Part shown: positions 14,515-24,184 of the stretch, piece by piece
Position numbering within the stretch: position 1 is the first letter of the stretch
Layout of the letters: each line of letters opens with the position of its first letter
Assembly: GCF_008728515.1 (NCBI RefSeq)
Contig: NC_044980.1
Span: 59,331,590 to 59,395,589, forward strand
DNA length: 64,000 nucleotides
From: Papio anubis
Taxonomy: Eukaryota > Chordata > Mammalia > Primates > Cercopithecidae
Direction: 5' to 3'
Translations under genes and position numbers: made by a program
The notes under the pieces: model-generated
What the model saw: only the letters and a program-made list of their open reading frames with translations
Databases searched by the model: none
What the model was told of the DNA's origin: nothing

Positions 14515-15690
14515 TTAGGGATTGCTTTTTAGAAGGTGTCTGTGCTGAGAATTTTTAGGATGAGTAGCACTTAGCCAAAGAAATAGAAAAAACATAGTCT
14601 AGGCTGAAGATTCTGGATGTGTGAAGGCATACAGGGAGATGAAAGAGGAGGGGATTTTGATAACTACAAGGACTTAAGTAGTTGGAAAAGTGTCTAGACA
14701 AGAGGCTTAAGAGAGAGATAAGAGAGAGACAAGAGCTGTATTATTAAGGCCCCTTAGGCCATGTTAAGAGGTTTGGGAGCCACTGGAAGGATTCCATGAG
14801 GAGGCAGGTGCGGTCATCTAGGTGAAAAATGCTTAAGATCTCACCTAAAGTCAGGAGGTTGGAAAGGAGGACAGGGACAATTGGATGTGGTGCATAAGGA
14901 GAAGCAGAATCAAGGAAGAAACCCAAATTCAGACTTGGAAAATGAAGTAAATGACGATGTTGGTCACCAAGTTAGAGAGAGCAGAGGAGCAGTAGTAAAG
15001 GCAGAGAACAACTTTTGGACATGGGGGAACCTTCTGGAGCAGTGCTCAGTGAGACATGTGATCTGAGAGGACTGAAACACAGATTTGAGCATCATCAGCG
15101 TAGTGGGAATTGAAGCCCTACCAATAGTGTGCACAGACAAGAGTCCTGGAATACCAAAAGGGAAGGTTTGAGAGGAAACAAGATCAGTCTACAAAGGGGA
15201 CTGAGATGAAAATTACAAGAGCATGATTAAATAAATCAAAGAAGGTTGCAAAGAAGGAATGGCCAGTGGTGAAGCTAAATATGAATTGGAAGTGTCCACA
15301 GGATTTAACGACAAGGTGGTCACTTGTGGTGTTGGCACAAGCAGCTTTCTTGGAATTTTGGGCATGGAAGCCTGGCTAAGGAGGAGGGGAAGTGAATGGC
15401 AGATGATGAACTGGGGCAGCCAGGGTAAATTCATTAAGACTTTATTACAGAGTGGTGGGAAGATGGGATTGGATGCAGATGATGTGCCAAGAGCTGCAGC
15501 AATCGTTTATAGAAGCAATGGGAATGTGAAGGAATGCAGAAACATGGAGCAGTCAGAAAAGACTGCAGGAAAAAAAAAATGTTTAAGCTAATCTTTGAAG
15601 GAGGGCTTGCCAATTGTCTAAGGAGGGAGGACTTTTCTGAAACGAGAGGTGGCAAGTGCAAAGGCAGCAGGCAAAAGAAAGTACAAGCAT
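14515..15690 (-). mobile_element. L2 LINE ORF remnant, antisense (probable)
   Basis: The + strand has the purine-rich, GA-dominated texture of antisense L2 reverse transcriptase sequence, including 'gagcatcatcagcgtagtgg', 'ggccatgttaagaggtttgg' and 'gggagccactggaaggattc'. It is much decayed, and the open frames on either strand (for example 15259-15591) are relics. The boundaries are approximate. Confidence 0.5.
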
Positions 15691-15744
15691 CGCTAGGGAA
15701 TTCTAAGTAGCTCTGTTTTGGACTGTCTCCTCCTTTATAAGCCC

Positions 15745-15900
15745 TTCATTCTAGCCAGACTGGACTGTTCACTCTCTTTTACGGCATTTTTCACAAAGCC
15801 TCATTGTTACTCAAGGAAAGGTTCTTGAGGCCAGGGACTATCTTTCTATTAGGACCCATCTTGGTATTATCCTCAGTACCCAATGTAGAGCCTTGGACTT
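15745..15900 (+). mobile_element. L2 3'-end fragment, sense
   Basis: L2 3'-end landmarks in order: 'ggttcttgaggccagggact', 'atcctcagtacccaatgtag', 'agccttggacttagcaggct'. Ancient and partial. Confidence 0.55.
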
Positions 15901-15919
15901 AGCAGGCTTTCTGTTAATC

Positions 15920-16099
15920 CAGTGTTTCTCAAAGTGTGCTCTTACGAACAGCAGCGATGTCTGGGAACTTGTAAGAAATGCTGATTCTCTGGCCCCACCC
16001 CAGAGCTACTGACTGAGAAACTCTGGAGTTGGGGTCAGCAATGTGTGCTTTAACAAGCCCTAAGATGATGCTGATGTAGCTAATGTTTGAGAACCACTG
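15920..16099. mobile_element. MER5A-type DNA transposon, both termini present
   Basis: The 180-bp element begins cagtgtttctcaaag and ends gtttgagaaccactg, the MER5A terminal inverted repeats. Internal landmarks are 'ctctggccccaccccagagc' and 'gaaactctggagttgggg'. Compared with the family it lacks about 10 bp after 'gcagcgatg', a change shared with the partial copy at 16775. Confidence 0.82.
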
Positions 16100-16285
16100 G
16101 CTTAGCTGAGGGTCTCTCTCTTTTTTCCCCTGGAATAGAAATTTGTAACTGCAATGTAGTAGAAGCATTTCTCATCACCTATATAAGAAATCTTTTATTA
16201 GCAAAATAAATTTGAGCAATAGAGAAGTGGTTTGGGGGAATTGCAGTGTCCCTGGCTTCAGCAGCATTCAAGAACTAAACATTGA

Positions 16286-16432
16286 GGCTGGGCATGGTGG
16301 CTCATTCCTATAATCCCAGCACTTTGGGAGGCTGAGGTGAGAGTATTGCTTCAGGCCAAGAGTTTGAGACCAGTCTGGGCAACATAATGAAACCCTGTCT
16401 CTTTATAAATAAAAATTTTTAATAAATCTAAA
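16286..16432 (+). mobile_element. Alu left monomer (FLAM or truncated Alu)
   Basis: Only the left Alu arm is present, from ggctgggcatggtggctc to the 'accctgtctctttataaata' stretch plus an AT-rich tail. It is flanked by matching target-site copies: aactaaacattga before and aattaaacattga after. The length of about 147 bp fits a free left monomer or a 3'-truncated Alu. Confidence 0.75.
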
Positions 16433-16774
16433 ATAATTAAACATTGAATGACTGAGGTTTGAACTTAATGGTGGCCAAATTTCCTACTCTCCCTCTATTT
16501 TTTTTTTTTCACTTTCTCCTAGGCTTTACTTACTCTGCTTCCCTTTCCACCTTTCATTTTCACATTTAAAACTGTCTTAGGTTATAGTTTTCTGAGAGTG
16601 AGTACTTTGGAGAAAAAATGCTATAAAACTCTTAATGATAAGCCACATCTAAATAAAAACTTGCAATAAAAATCAAAGATTTTCCAACAAGTTCAAGTGC
16701 ATTATTCCAGAAAATTTAGAACGACTGGGGAAACATTCCCTTTTGCTTACATTCTTGCAGCCCTTCTGTTTATT

Positions 16775-16870
16775 CAGTGATTCTCAAAGGGTGGTTTTAG
16801 GACTAGCAGCAATGTCTGGGAACTTGTAAGAAATGCTGATTCTCTGGCCCCACCCCAGAGCTACTGAGAG
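16775..16870. mobile_element. MER5A fragment, partial duplicate of the copy at 15920
   Basis: Begins cagtgattctcaaag and stops abruptly after 'ctactga' (16867). Bases 16812-16867 are identical to 15957-16012, and even the sequence outside the element (from 16757) aligns to 15902, so this is a copy of the neighbouring locus rather than an independent insertion. Confidence 0.78.
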
Positions 16871-17218
16871 AGGCCTTCAGAGACAGGATTTCAATCAATG
16901 TGGAGAGACACATTTCCTTGGAGCTGAATTCACTTCAAACCATCCCAGGAATACTTACTGCTTCGTAAATTTCAGCATTTACTGCAGGTGTCAGCTCCCC
17001 ATGGTGTAGAAAGCTGCTCTGAATTTCTGCCAATAATTTTTTAGCTTTTCTGTTACCTCAGCCTTAGGTGTTGGTCAGACAAGCGCTAAGCAAGGCAAAG
17101 GTCTCACAAATGTGCAGCAAAGATGACTCAAATCAGCAGTTGTCCTTAATAGGCAGCCTCCCCTTTGCTTAATGTCTGAGCACTTTCTCATCAATCCTAA
17201 CAATTTATTCCCTTGTGA
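16871..17218 (+). other. Intron, nothing recognised
   Basis: Single-copy sequence between the MER5A fragment and the microsatellite. No exon or repeat family seen. Confidence 0.4.
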
Positions 17219-17308
17219 GAGATATATAGTACACATACATATATATGTATATGTGTGTATGTATGTGTACATAATATGTGTATATATGCCATATATATGT
17301 ATATCTGG

Positions 17309-17354
<46 letters not shown>
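17219..17354. repeat. Compound microsatellite: TA/TG tract followed by (GATA)n
   Basis: Positions 17219-17308 are alternating TA, CATA and TGTA units, and 17310-17354 is an uninterrupted (GATA)n of about 11 units. The Tyr/Ile-rich open frame on the minus strand here is the translation of the repeat. Likely length-polymorphic. Confidence 0.95.
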
Positions 17355-17355
<1 letters not shown>

Positions 17356-18595
17356 AGGCTGAGTGAGAAGAATTTCAATAGCACAAAAGGCTGTGCTATT
17401 GAAAGGTTTTTGGGTTTTTTTAATCCACTGTAGTGAATGCATCACAGATATAAGTATCAATCTTGATACAAATTTCATAATATCTGTGTATAATACCTAC
17501 TTGCTTTTAATATATACAAAAACAAGACAGTGGAACTAAGTATATGACCACAACATACACGTACACATTTTCCTTTGTAAATACAACATTGTGGTAGACA
17601 TTTCCTCATGTAAGAGGAGCAAAACACATCAGAGTTGCATACTATAACATATAAAGACCATTTCAGTCCCTCCCCAAATTAGGTAAGTATTTGGGGAAAG
17701 GGAAGGGGATACCAGAATTTAGAAAACAGATCTTCCAACTCTTAAATAAACAGCACTATGAAGATCTTTCTTTCCCATAAATATCTTCATACTTTTGGTG
17801 ACTCTGTTTTAGGGAAGCATTGAATTCCAGGTGAATTTGAGTTTCAGAAAGTGTAGTCAGAGTCCAAAGAGATACTGAAAGGTAAAATTCTTTACCCCTC
17901 AGAATTTGCTATATCTTTGCCATATACAACTAGGTTAAGTACCTTGATCAATTCATGGTTAAAGAAGTAAGAGTCCTAAAAATGATGAGAAAATTAGTTA
18001 TTTCTTTCTGCTCCAAATATTTCATGGTTTATCTCTGAGATGTTCTCCTGAAAACTGAGGCTAATGTTTAGTATCTAACATTGTTTTCAGTTTCTTAACT
18101 ATTTGGGAGCAAGTTAACTTTAAAAGAAAGATATCCTCTTTTTAACTCTCATAATGTTGATATCCAGATTACAGTAAATTATTTTTCACTATGGAAAGGA
18201 CAATTTAGTCCTGTTTTTCTCCATGTTAACAGAATATGAGCTTTAAGAGAGGATTTTAATCTCTGGAGACTAGGAGGGTGGACTGTGTTTGATTCATTTG
18301 ATATGCCCAGCGGGGGCGCCTGTTTTCTTCTCTGGCTTGGACTTGCTACTCTAGCTCTATCTAAATATATAACATAGTGCAACATTCCAAGGAACACTGT
18401 CAACCTTTGTGGGTGATACTAATTTACAAATAAGTGTGACACATTAGAGCCTTTGGGAAGGGGAGGAGAAGCCCAGGCACTCAGATGACACTTTATGTAA
18501 GAGGACTGGAAAGCCAGGATCTATTTTTGCTCTCAACAGTTTCCTGAGCATTGTAAACCAAAAAGTATCTGAGACAAGTCTCAGTCAATTTAGAA
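17355..18595 (+). other. Intron with a small perfect hairpin
   Basis: Mostly single-copy AT-rich sequence. Perfect 12-bp arms TTTCAATAGCAC (17373-17384) and GTGCTATTGAAA (17393-17404) are separated by 8 nt. No gene seen. Confidence 0.45.
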
Positions 18596-19280
18596 ATTTA
18601 ATTTGCCAGGAAATAGTACATGCCTACGACACAGCCTCAAGAGATCCTCAGAACATATGCCCAAGGTGGTCAGCCTACAACTTGGTTTTATAGGTTTAGG
18701 AAGACATAAGACATTAATCGATACACGTAAGATGGATCTCAGTTTGGTCTGGAAAAGCAGGACAACTGGAAGCAGGGCTTCTAAGTCATAGGCAGATTAA
18801 AAGATTTTCTGATTGGCAGTTGCTTGAGTTATTATCTGAAGACCTGGAATCAATAGAAAGAAATGTCTGGGTTATTATGATAGGGGGTTGTAGAGACCAA
18901 GGTTTTATCATGTAGATGAAGCCTCCAGGTAGCAGGTTTCAGTGAAAATAGACTATAAATGTTTCTTATCAGAATGAAAGAGTCTGTTCTATCAGTCTTA
19001 AGGTCTCTGTGTTGATGTTAACTCTAGTTAGCTTTGTCTGAATTCCAAACGGGAGGATGATATAATGAAGAATGTTCAACTGCCTCTTCCCAAAATGGCC
19101 TGAACTAGTTTTTCAAGTTAACTTTGGAATGCAATTGGCTGAGAGGAGGGGTCCATTCAGGTGGTTGTGGGGCTTACAATTTTATTTTGGTTTACAGCAT
19201 CTAGGCTCAGTAATCAAGAAAAACAAGCCCTCTTCTATGAATCAGTTCAGTTCAGGTGGGGCACATTTTTCACTTTAGCT
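18596..19280. mobile_element. Probable endogenous-retrovirus-derived sequence
   Basis: Phrases such as 'gaagcctccaggtagcaggt', 'agagaccaaggttttatcat' and 'gaactagtttttcaagttaa' resemble a dispersed human ERV-class repeat, but I cannot name the family or strand with confidence. No open reading frame of note survives. Confidence 0.35.
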
Positions 19281-19854
19281 ATCTCTTCATCTAACTTCTG
19301 CTTCTGTGCCCTTTGCCAAGCTTCCATCCCCTTTAAGGTTAGGACGGGGAAAGGAGGGAACTCCTTAGCCCTACTCTGGAAGGAAAGTGCAACTAGTCTT
19401 GGCAGAGCTTAGGTACATATCAGTCACCAACGCCAATTAACCATTTTGTTGTTCTTAGCTCCAGTCTGACCATGTCCTAGCACTGCCCCAGTTGGAAAAT
19501 TCTAGATTATCCCCTCGTAGTCCTTTGCCTCTGGGACCCACATTGGCCAGTTCTGCTTCAATAGGGTATTTCTACCCACCTTCTCTTTTGGTTTGCACTT
19601 TTTTAAAAAATGCAACTCTTTAAACCAGATTAGGTTTACTGGTTTATTTCTTCCTCTACTTGTCATCATCCTAAAAATTTCAAACCAAAATTTATTAATT
19701 CAACAGCTGGCAGTCTTCTCTGAATGCCCTTGTGTACAGAAATCTACAGAAAGTGCTGAGAAAAGACTCAATAGGAAATAGTTGAAACATGAAAAGGCAT
19801 GAAGTTGATGAATGAAGGCGTGATAATGATCCAATGGAAAGGAAAATAGTTAAT
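19281..19854 (+). other. Intron, nothing recognised
   Basis: Single-copy or unrecognised sequence. The small frames at 19072-19412 and 19593-19781 have no supporting signals. Confidence 0.4.
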
Positions 19855-20070
19855 AATAGCTATTTTAACTAAATGCTTCCTCTATGCTAGACAGTAAGCT
19901 ACTCATCATAGCTAAATCTTTTTCATAGATTATTTCATGTAATCCTCACCTGGGCTAAGTTTTATTAAACTCTATTTTACAGACAGCTTAGCAAGCTTCA
20001 GTTACATGTTCAAAGTTACAGAACTGGCAAATAGCCGAGGCAGGTTTAGAAAAGAAGTCAATCTTACTCG
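19855..20070 (-). mobile_element. MIR SINE, antisense
   Basis: Antisense MIR landmarks: 'ttcatgtaatcctcacctgg', 'ctattttacagacagcttag' and 'gttacagaactggcaaatag'. Decayed but ordered. Confidence 0.6.
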
Positions 20071-20151
20071 TAAGCATGGGTTCTTTCAAATAAGGTGTAC
20101 ACATTTCCCAACTGAAAGATTGCCTCTAAGTAGTTTCAATTCAATTTTAAG

Positions 20152-20370
20152 CAGTGGTTCTCAGCCTTGAATTATTTTGCCTCCCCCACACCAAGGAACA
20201 TTTGGTCATAGCTGGGGATATTTTTGGTTGTCACAAATTGTCAGACAGTGCTACTGGCATCTGATGAATTGAGGGATGCTGCTAACCACCCCACAGTGCT
20301 CAGGACAGTACCCCACAACCAAGAATTACCTGGTCCAAAATGCCAACAGTGCTGAAGTTGAGAAATCCTG
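20152..20370 (+). mobile_element. MER20 hAT-Charlie DNA transposon, full length
   Basis: Begins cagtggttctcagcc and ends gttgagaaatcctg with the internal landmarks 'aggaacatttggtcatagct', 'tttttggttgtcacaaattg', 'gctactggcatctgatgaat' and 'ggacagtaccccacaaccaa'. The span is 219 bp, which agrees with the family length as I recall it. It ends 92 bp upstream of the terminal coding exon. MER20 copies are known in placental mammals as sources of regulatory sites. Confidence 0.85.
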
Positions 20371-20462
20371 ATTAGGAGGATGATGGATTTTTAAAGCCAC
20401 TTCCTAAAAAGCAGGTTGTTGTGTCTACACCTCATTCATGTGCACATTATGTCCCATCACAG

Positions 20463-20554
20463 ATGACAGCAGCCTTCTGAATCTAACTCCCTACCCCCTG
20501 GTGAGAAGACGGAAGAGAAGGTTCTTTGGGCTGTGTTGTCTCGTCTCAAGCTAG
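20463..20554 (+). CDS. Terminal coding exon with stop codon; basic, dicysteine C-terminus
   Basis: Acceptor cccatcacag ends at 20462; its polypyrimidine tract is weak. The first two bases (AT) complete the Asp codon begun by G at 10080. The exon then encodes DSSLLNLTPYPL followed by VRRRKRRFFGLCCLVSS and TAG at 20552-20554. The run of six basic residues within seven positions (RRRKRR), then FF and CC close to the C-terminus, is the pattern seen where a polybasic stretch plus palmitoylated cysteines hold a protein at a membrane; here that is inference from composition. No CAAX box is present. Frame and phase agree with the two upstream exons. An untested possibility is an alternative 3' end of a gene whose main isoform terminates upstream. 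The protein is not recognised with certainty. Confidence 0.78.
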
Positions 20555-22045
20555 GTGGCTCCTCCTGGAAACCCACTGAGAACATCTGAAAAAAATCACA
20601 AAACCTGAGGACCTCCAGACAGCGGAACCACACAGTTACTGGTTTTTGACTATGTTTTCTATGCTTCCTTATTACTTTTATCTGCCTCCCCTTGCCCTTT
20701 TAAATGATTTTACACTTGAAAGCAGCTGCCGTCGAGAAAAAAAAGAACAGATTCAAAAAGCAAGCTGTTTTTAAAAGGAAATTTTAAAGCTGACATTGTG
20801 CATGTCTGCTCCAAACCATGCCATGACAGATGCAAGAATTATGATTTTTAAATTATTTAAAGATTTTTTTAAATGTATTATACAGAGAAAAAATATTTCA
20901 CATATAATAGTATATCTATAACTCTTGCTGATCTCATGTTAAAATTTATCGTATATGAAAGAAGTCTTTAAACTTAGAAATCTATTTAAAGCTGAAAAAC
21001 TGTGTTCAAAAATCCAATCTATCAATATCATTAGAAATAATATTATAAGCAAACATATACCACCTCACCTATTGCTTTCTCGGCACTCATTTACATTTAG
21101 TCTTCCATTCTGTCAGCATTTAAGAGCTTCAACATAAAAGTATCTTAATTTATAATGCAACAAAAACCACATATGAAAAATACTAAAATTTTGTAAATAC
21201 ACAATAATCCTAATACCTTCGTACAAATGCATATGGGCAACTAATTTCTTTTTGATCCAATGATGTCTTTTTTAGCTTCTTGGAGAATGAAGTAATTCAG
21301 TTAGGAAATGGTGTAGTAACATATACAATTACCCTCAAATGTAAAATCAAATATTATTACATTTTGTTCTAATTGAAATCTGAAGCATGGTGTCTGCACA
21401 TCAGCATAGTGTTAAATCTTATAGGGCATGCTGGAATTAGCTCAGATCATAAAAATATTTAACATTTTACATTGTTAATAAAGTTTTTTAGTTAAGCTAA
21501 GCTTGTCTCATTTTAGATGACTATGCAGATAAGACTTTTCCAATGTGTAGTTGGTGTCTTGTCTTACGCTTAGACTCTTGAAAGCAGGACACATTAAGCA
21601 ATACTATATTTTAGAAAGGAGGAAGCCACATGCTTTGTTTTTCTGCTCACAGCTTTGTTGTGATCTTCCTTCACTAAACTTGTAACATGGTACAAATTTT
21701 GTTATACCGTCCCCTGTTCTTCCTTTGGCCCATTTCCCAGACAGAATTTCCCATGGGCTGAGAGATCAAGTCTTTGCATTTCTTTTCTTGTTTTCCATAG
21801 TCTGAAAAACCTTCAAGTCAGACAGGAGGCACCAGTGTCTAGTACAATAGAAGGATGAGCTAGATGCCGATAAGTGGTTTATTAAAGACACATCTTTAAT
21901 CCCAACCCTGTTCTTTCCCAATACTTATGTGCACAGGCGTTTATATGTATACCAATATTTTTACCTAAAAACTAAATATGTTAAGGCCTTTTGCTTTAGT
22001 GAAGGTGAAGAGAGGTACAGATGAACTACTGTAATAATTACTGTA
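20555..22045 (+). other. Probable 3' UTR
   Basis: AT-rich sequence following the stop codon, free of Alu or L1. Its far end is not fixed: the first canonical AATAAA is at 21477-21482 and a second is at 22824-22829. A 3' UTR of about 0.95 kb is the simplest reading. Confidence 0.5.
21477..21482 (+). promoter_or_regulatory. Candidate polyadenylation signal AATAAA
   Basis: First canonical AATAAA downstream of the stop codon, followed by a T-rich stretch (gttttttagtt). A second AATAAA at 22824 is an alternative. AATAAA is frequent in AT-rich DNA, so its use is inferred. Confidence 0.4.
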
Positions 22046-22123
22046 TTAGGTTGAATTATATGAAATTTCCTATATTTGACTGTTTTGACCTACAAAATGG
22101 CAATTTCATATAGTTCACCCTAA
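22046..22123. mobile_element. Palindromic mariner-type MITE (78 bp)
   Basis: Terminal inverted repeats of about 25 bp (TTAGGTTGAATTATATGAAA at the left, the complementary sequence ending CACCCTAA at the right, 22 of 25 matching) with a TA dinucleotide on each side (22044-22045 and 22124-22125). The TA duplication and tiny palindromic body indicate a Tc1/mariner MITE. It folds as one long hairpin. Confidence 0.68.
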
Positions 22124-24184
22124 TATCCAATGTGGAAATTATACTTGGAATTGTCTTCTAGCTCTTTTGATTGAAAATGAAAGAATTAAAGGGTTGGAAG
22201 AGAATGTTATACAGGTCTCTATTTAGAATATACCAGCTGGTTTTTGGCCTTATTCTTTGAATCTAGAGTCGTGTTCCAATGAACCAGTAATTAATGCATG
22301 GTTATAGGTATACCTGGCTTCAAAAAAGAAGTAGCCACGGAAAGCTAAATGAGAAAATCACAATTTTCTGAATCAAATATTTGTAAAACCATTCGGCTAT
22401 TTAAAGACTCTTAGGGTGAATACTCCCTGGGAAAACAAGCAACCCAGACTTACCTGGTCTGCAAACCTTGATTTAAGCTTAATATCCCTTCCTGAATGTA
22501 ATTCATTTTCACCCCCTAAGGTCATTTCACTTAAGATCCACTGTTTTTGAAATGTTGAAGTAGCCCAGTTTGGCAGCTCTCAGCACCTGCCTATCCCCTC
22601 TCCTATACTTCAACTATATTGAACTCTAGCTTCAGTCTAGTTCCTAGTAATCCATACAAAGTTATTAACTGATAAGCCCAATCTTGTTGTTCAGCACGTT
22701 CTTCTAAATGCCTGACCTGAATAACTTCTGCTTGGTTAACTTGTGTTCATTCTCGCCTTAGTCTCAGTGCGAAAGTAACACTTACCTTCTGTGCAATTGT
22801 CCTTTGTACAACTGAAGACTGTTAATAAATTCAGGTCTCACCTCCATGTCTAAAAAGACTGTAGTAGCTATTCATGGAGATGGGAATTTGTCTAATTACC
22901 TAGCCAGACTTTGCATATTTAAGGTAATATATTCAACTACCGTATATTTTATTCATAGTGCCTGTTTTCCAGCCTTTGATCAGTTTTGTAGTTCCCGCAG
23001 ATAAACTCCAAGATCTAAAGACCCTCTTTCAGTAACATATCCTAAAATTAAGTTTAGTGCTCAAAATCCTGGTAACCTACACTGGCCCATGGTTACAGTA
23101 GTTAATTCACTGTCTCCCATTAGATAGGCCAATGCATCCCTTATGAGCTGCCCTGCTCTCCTCTCACCTACCAAAGGATTTTCTCAGGTGTGGTTCCAAG
23201 CGATAAAGTTCTACTGTCTTGGCTTCCTGCTGGTAATTTGCTTTTGGATTAGCAATAACACTGAGCCAATCTTTAGGGTTAAGAAGAGAACATTGAACGC
23301 ATTTTGTCGCACATACTCACATGCTTGAAACAGAAAAGGATGTAAACTTTTGTGGCATACATTCACCCATTTTCCCACCATATCTTTAATATCCTGTGTT
23401 GATTTTTTTTTTCAGATTACAAAGACAATACATGTTCTTTGTGGGAAATCTGAAAAATACTACCAAATAGAAAATAAAAATCACCTGAATTCCACCACGA
23501 CCACATTGTTTAAAACCACATTTCTGGGTTTTAAATCAGTCAGTGGCTGGGCCCAAAGGCACTTTTGGGTAAGATAAGAAATGCCCACAAAACCAAGGTG
23601 TCACTTAAAAAAACAAAACAAAACAAAAACAGCAAAAAAAAAAAAAAAAAATCTGTCCACTAATGTTTTGCACGCGTCTAGGAGCAGATTCACTGCAAAC
23701 CTCTGGTTATGCCATTATTCAGGGGTACAAAGAGTGTTTTAGAAGTAGCATAGTCCTGATGCCTCCTCTAATGAATTAAAGCTCTTGGGGGAAATTCTAA
23801 AATTGCCAGACCATTTTGTTTCTCTGCGCTTCTACGAAACCAGTTGGGATACTGAGTGTTTGGCAATACTGCCACCTACTGAAAGCTACGCTTCAGAGTG
23901 AGGGGAAATAAAGACACAGAGAATGTAAAAGCATCTACTTTGTTTTAAACAGCTAACAAATGGACCAAATTAACAATGATCCCATCTGGAATTTAAAACT
24001 ATGAAAGTGTCAACATTGAAAGGATTACGGATATCATCCAGCCAAACTTCCCACCTTACCCACACATACCCAAGTAATGTCTATCATTTCTTTGTCTTAG
24101 GAATGTCACCAAATACAAAATGCTCAACTTTCAGGTAACCATAGGTAGGATGAGAAAAAGCTGTGATACTATTGGCCTCAGGAT
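22124..24184. other. Intergenic or distal 3' UTR, mostly single copy
   Basis: Contains a second AATAAA (22824-22829), a stretch at about 23400-23505 that resembles an old LINE 3' UTR ('gaaaataaaaatcacctgaa'), and an A-rich simple repeat at 23606-23651. No coding exon seen. Confidence 0.4.

Noticed and set aside
17197..17478. Tyr/Ile-rich minus-strand frames over tetranucleotide repeats, also at 37391-37671
   Set aside because: Translations of (GATA)n microsatellites.
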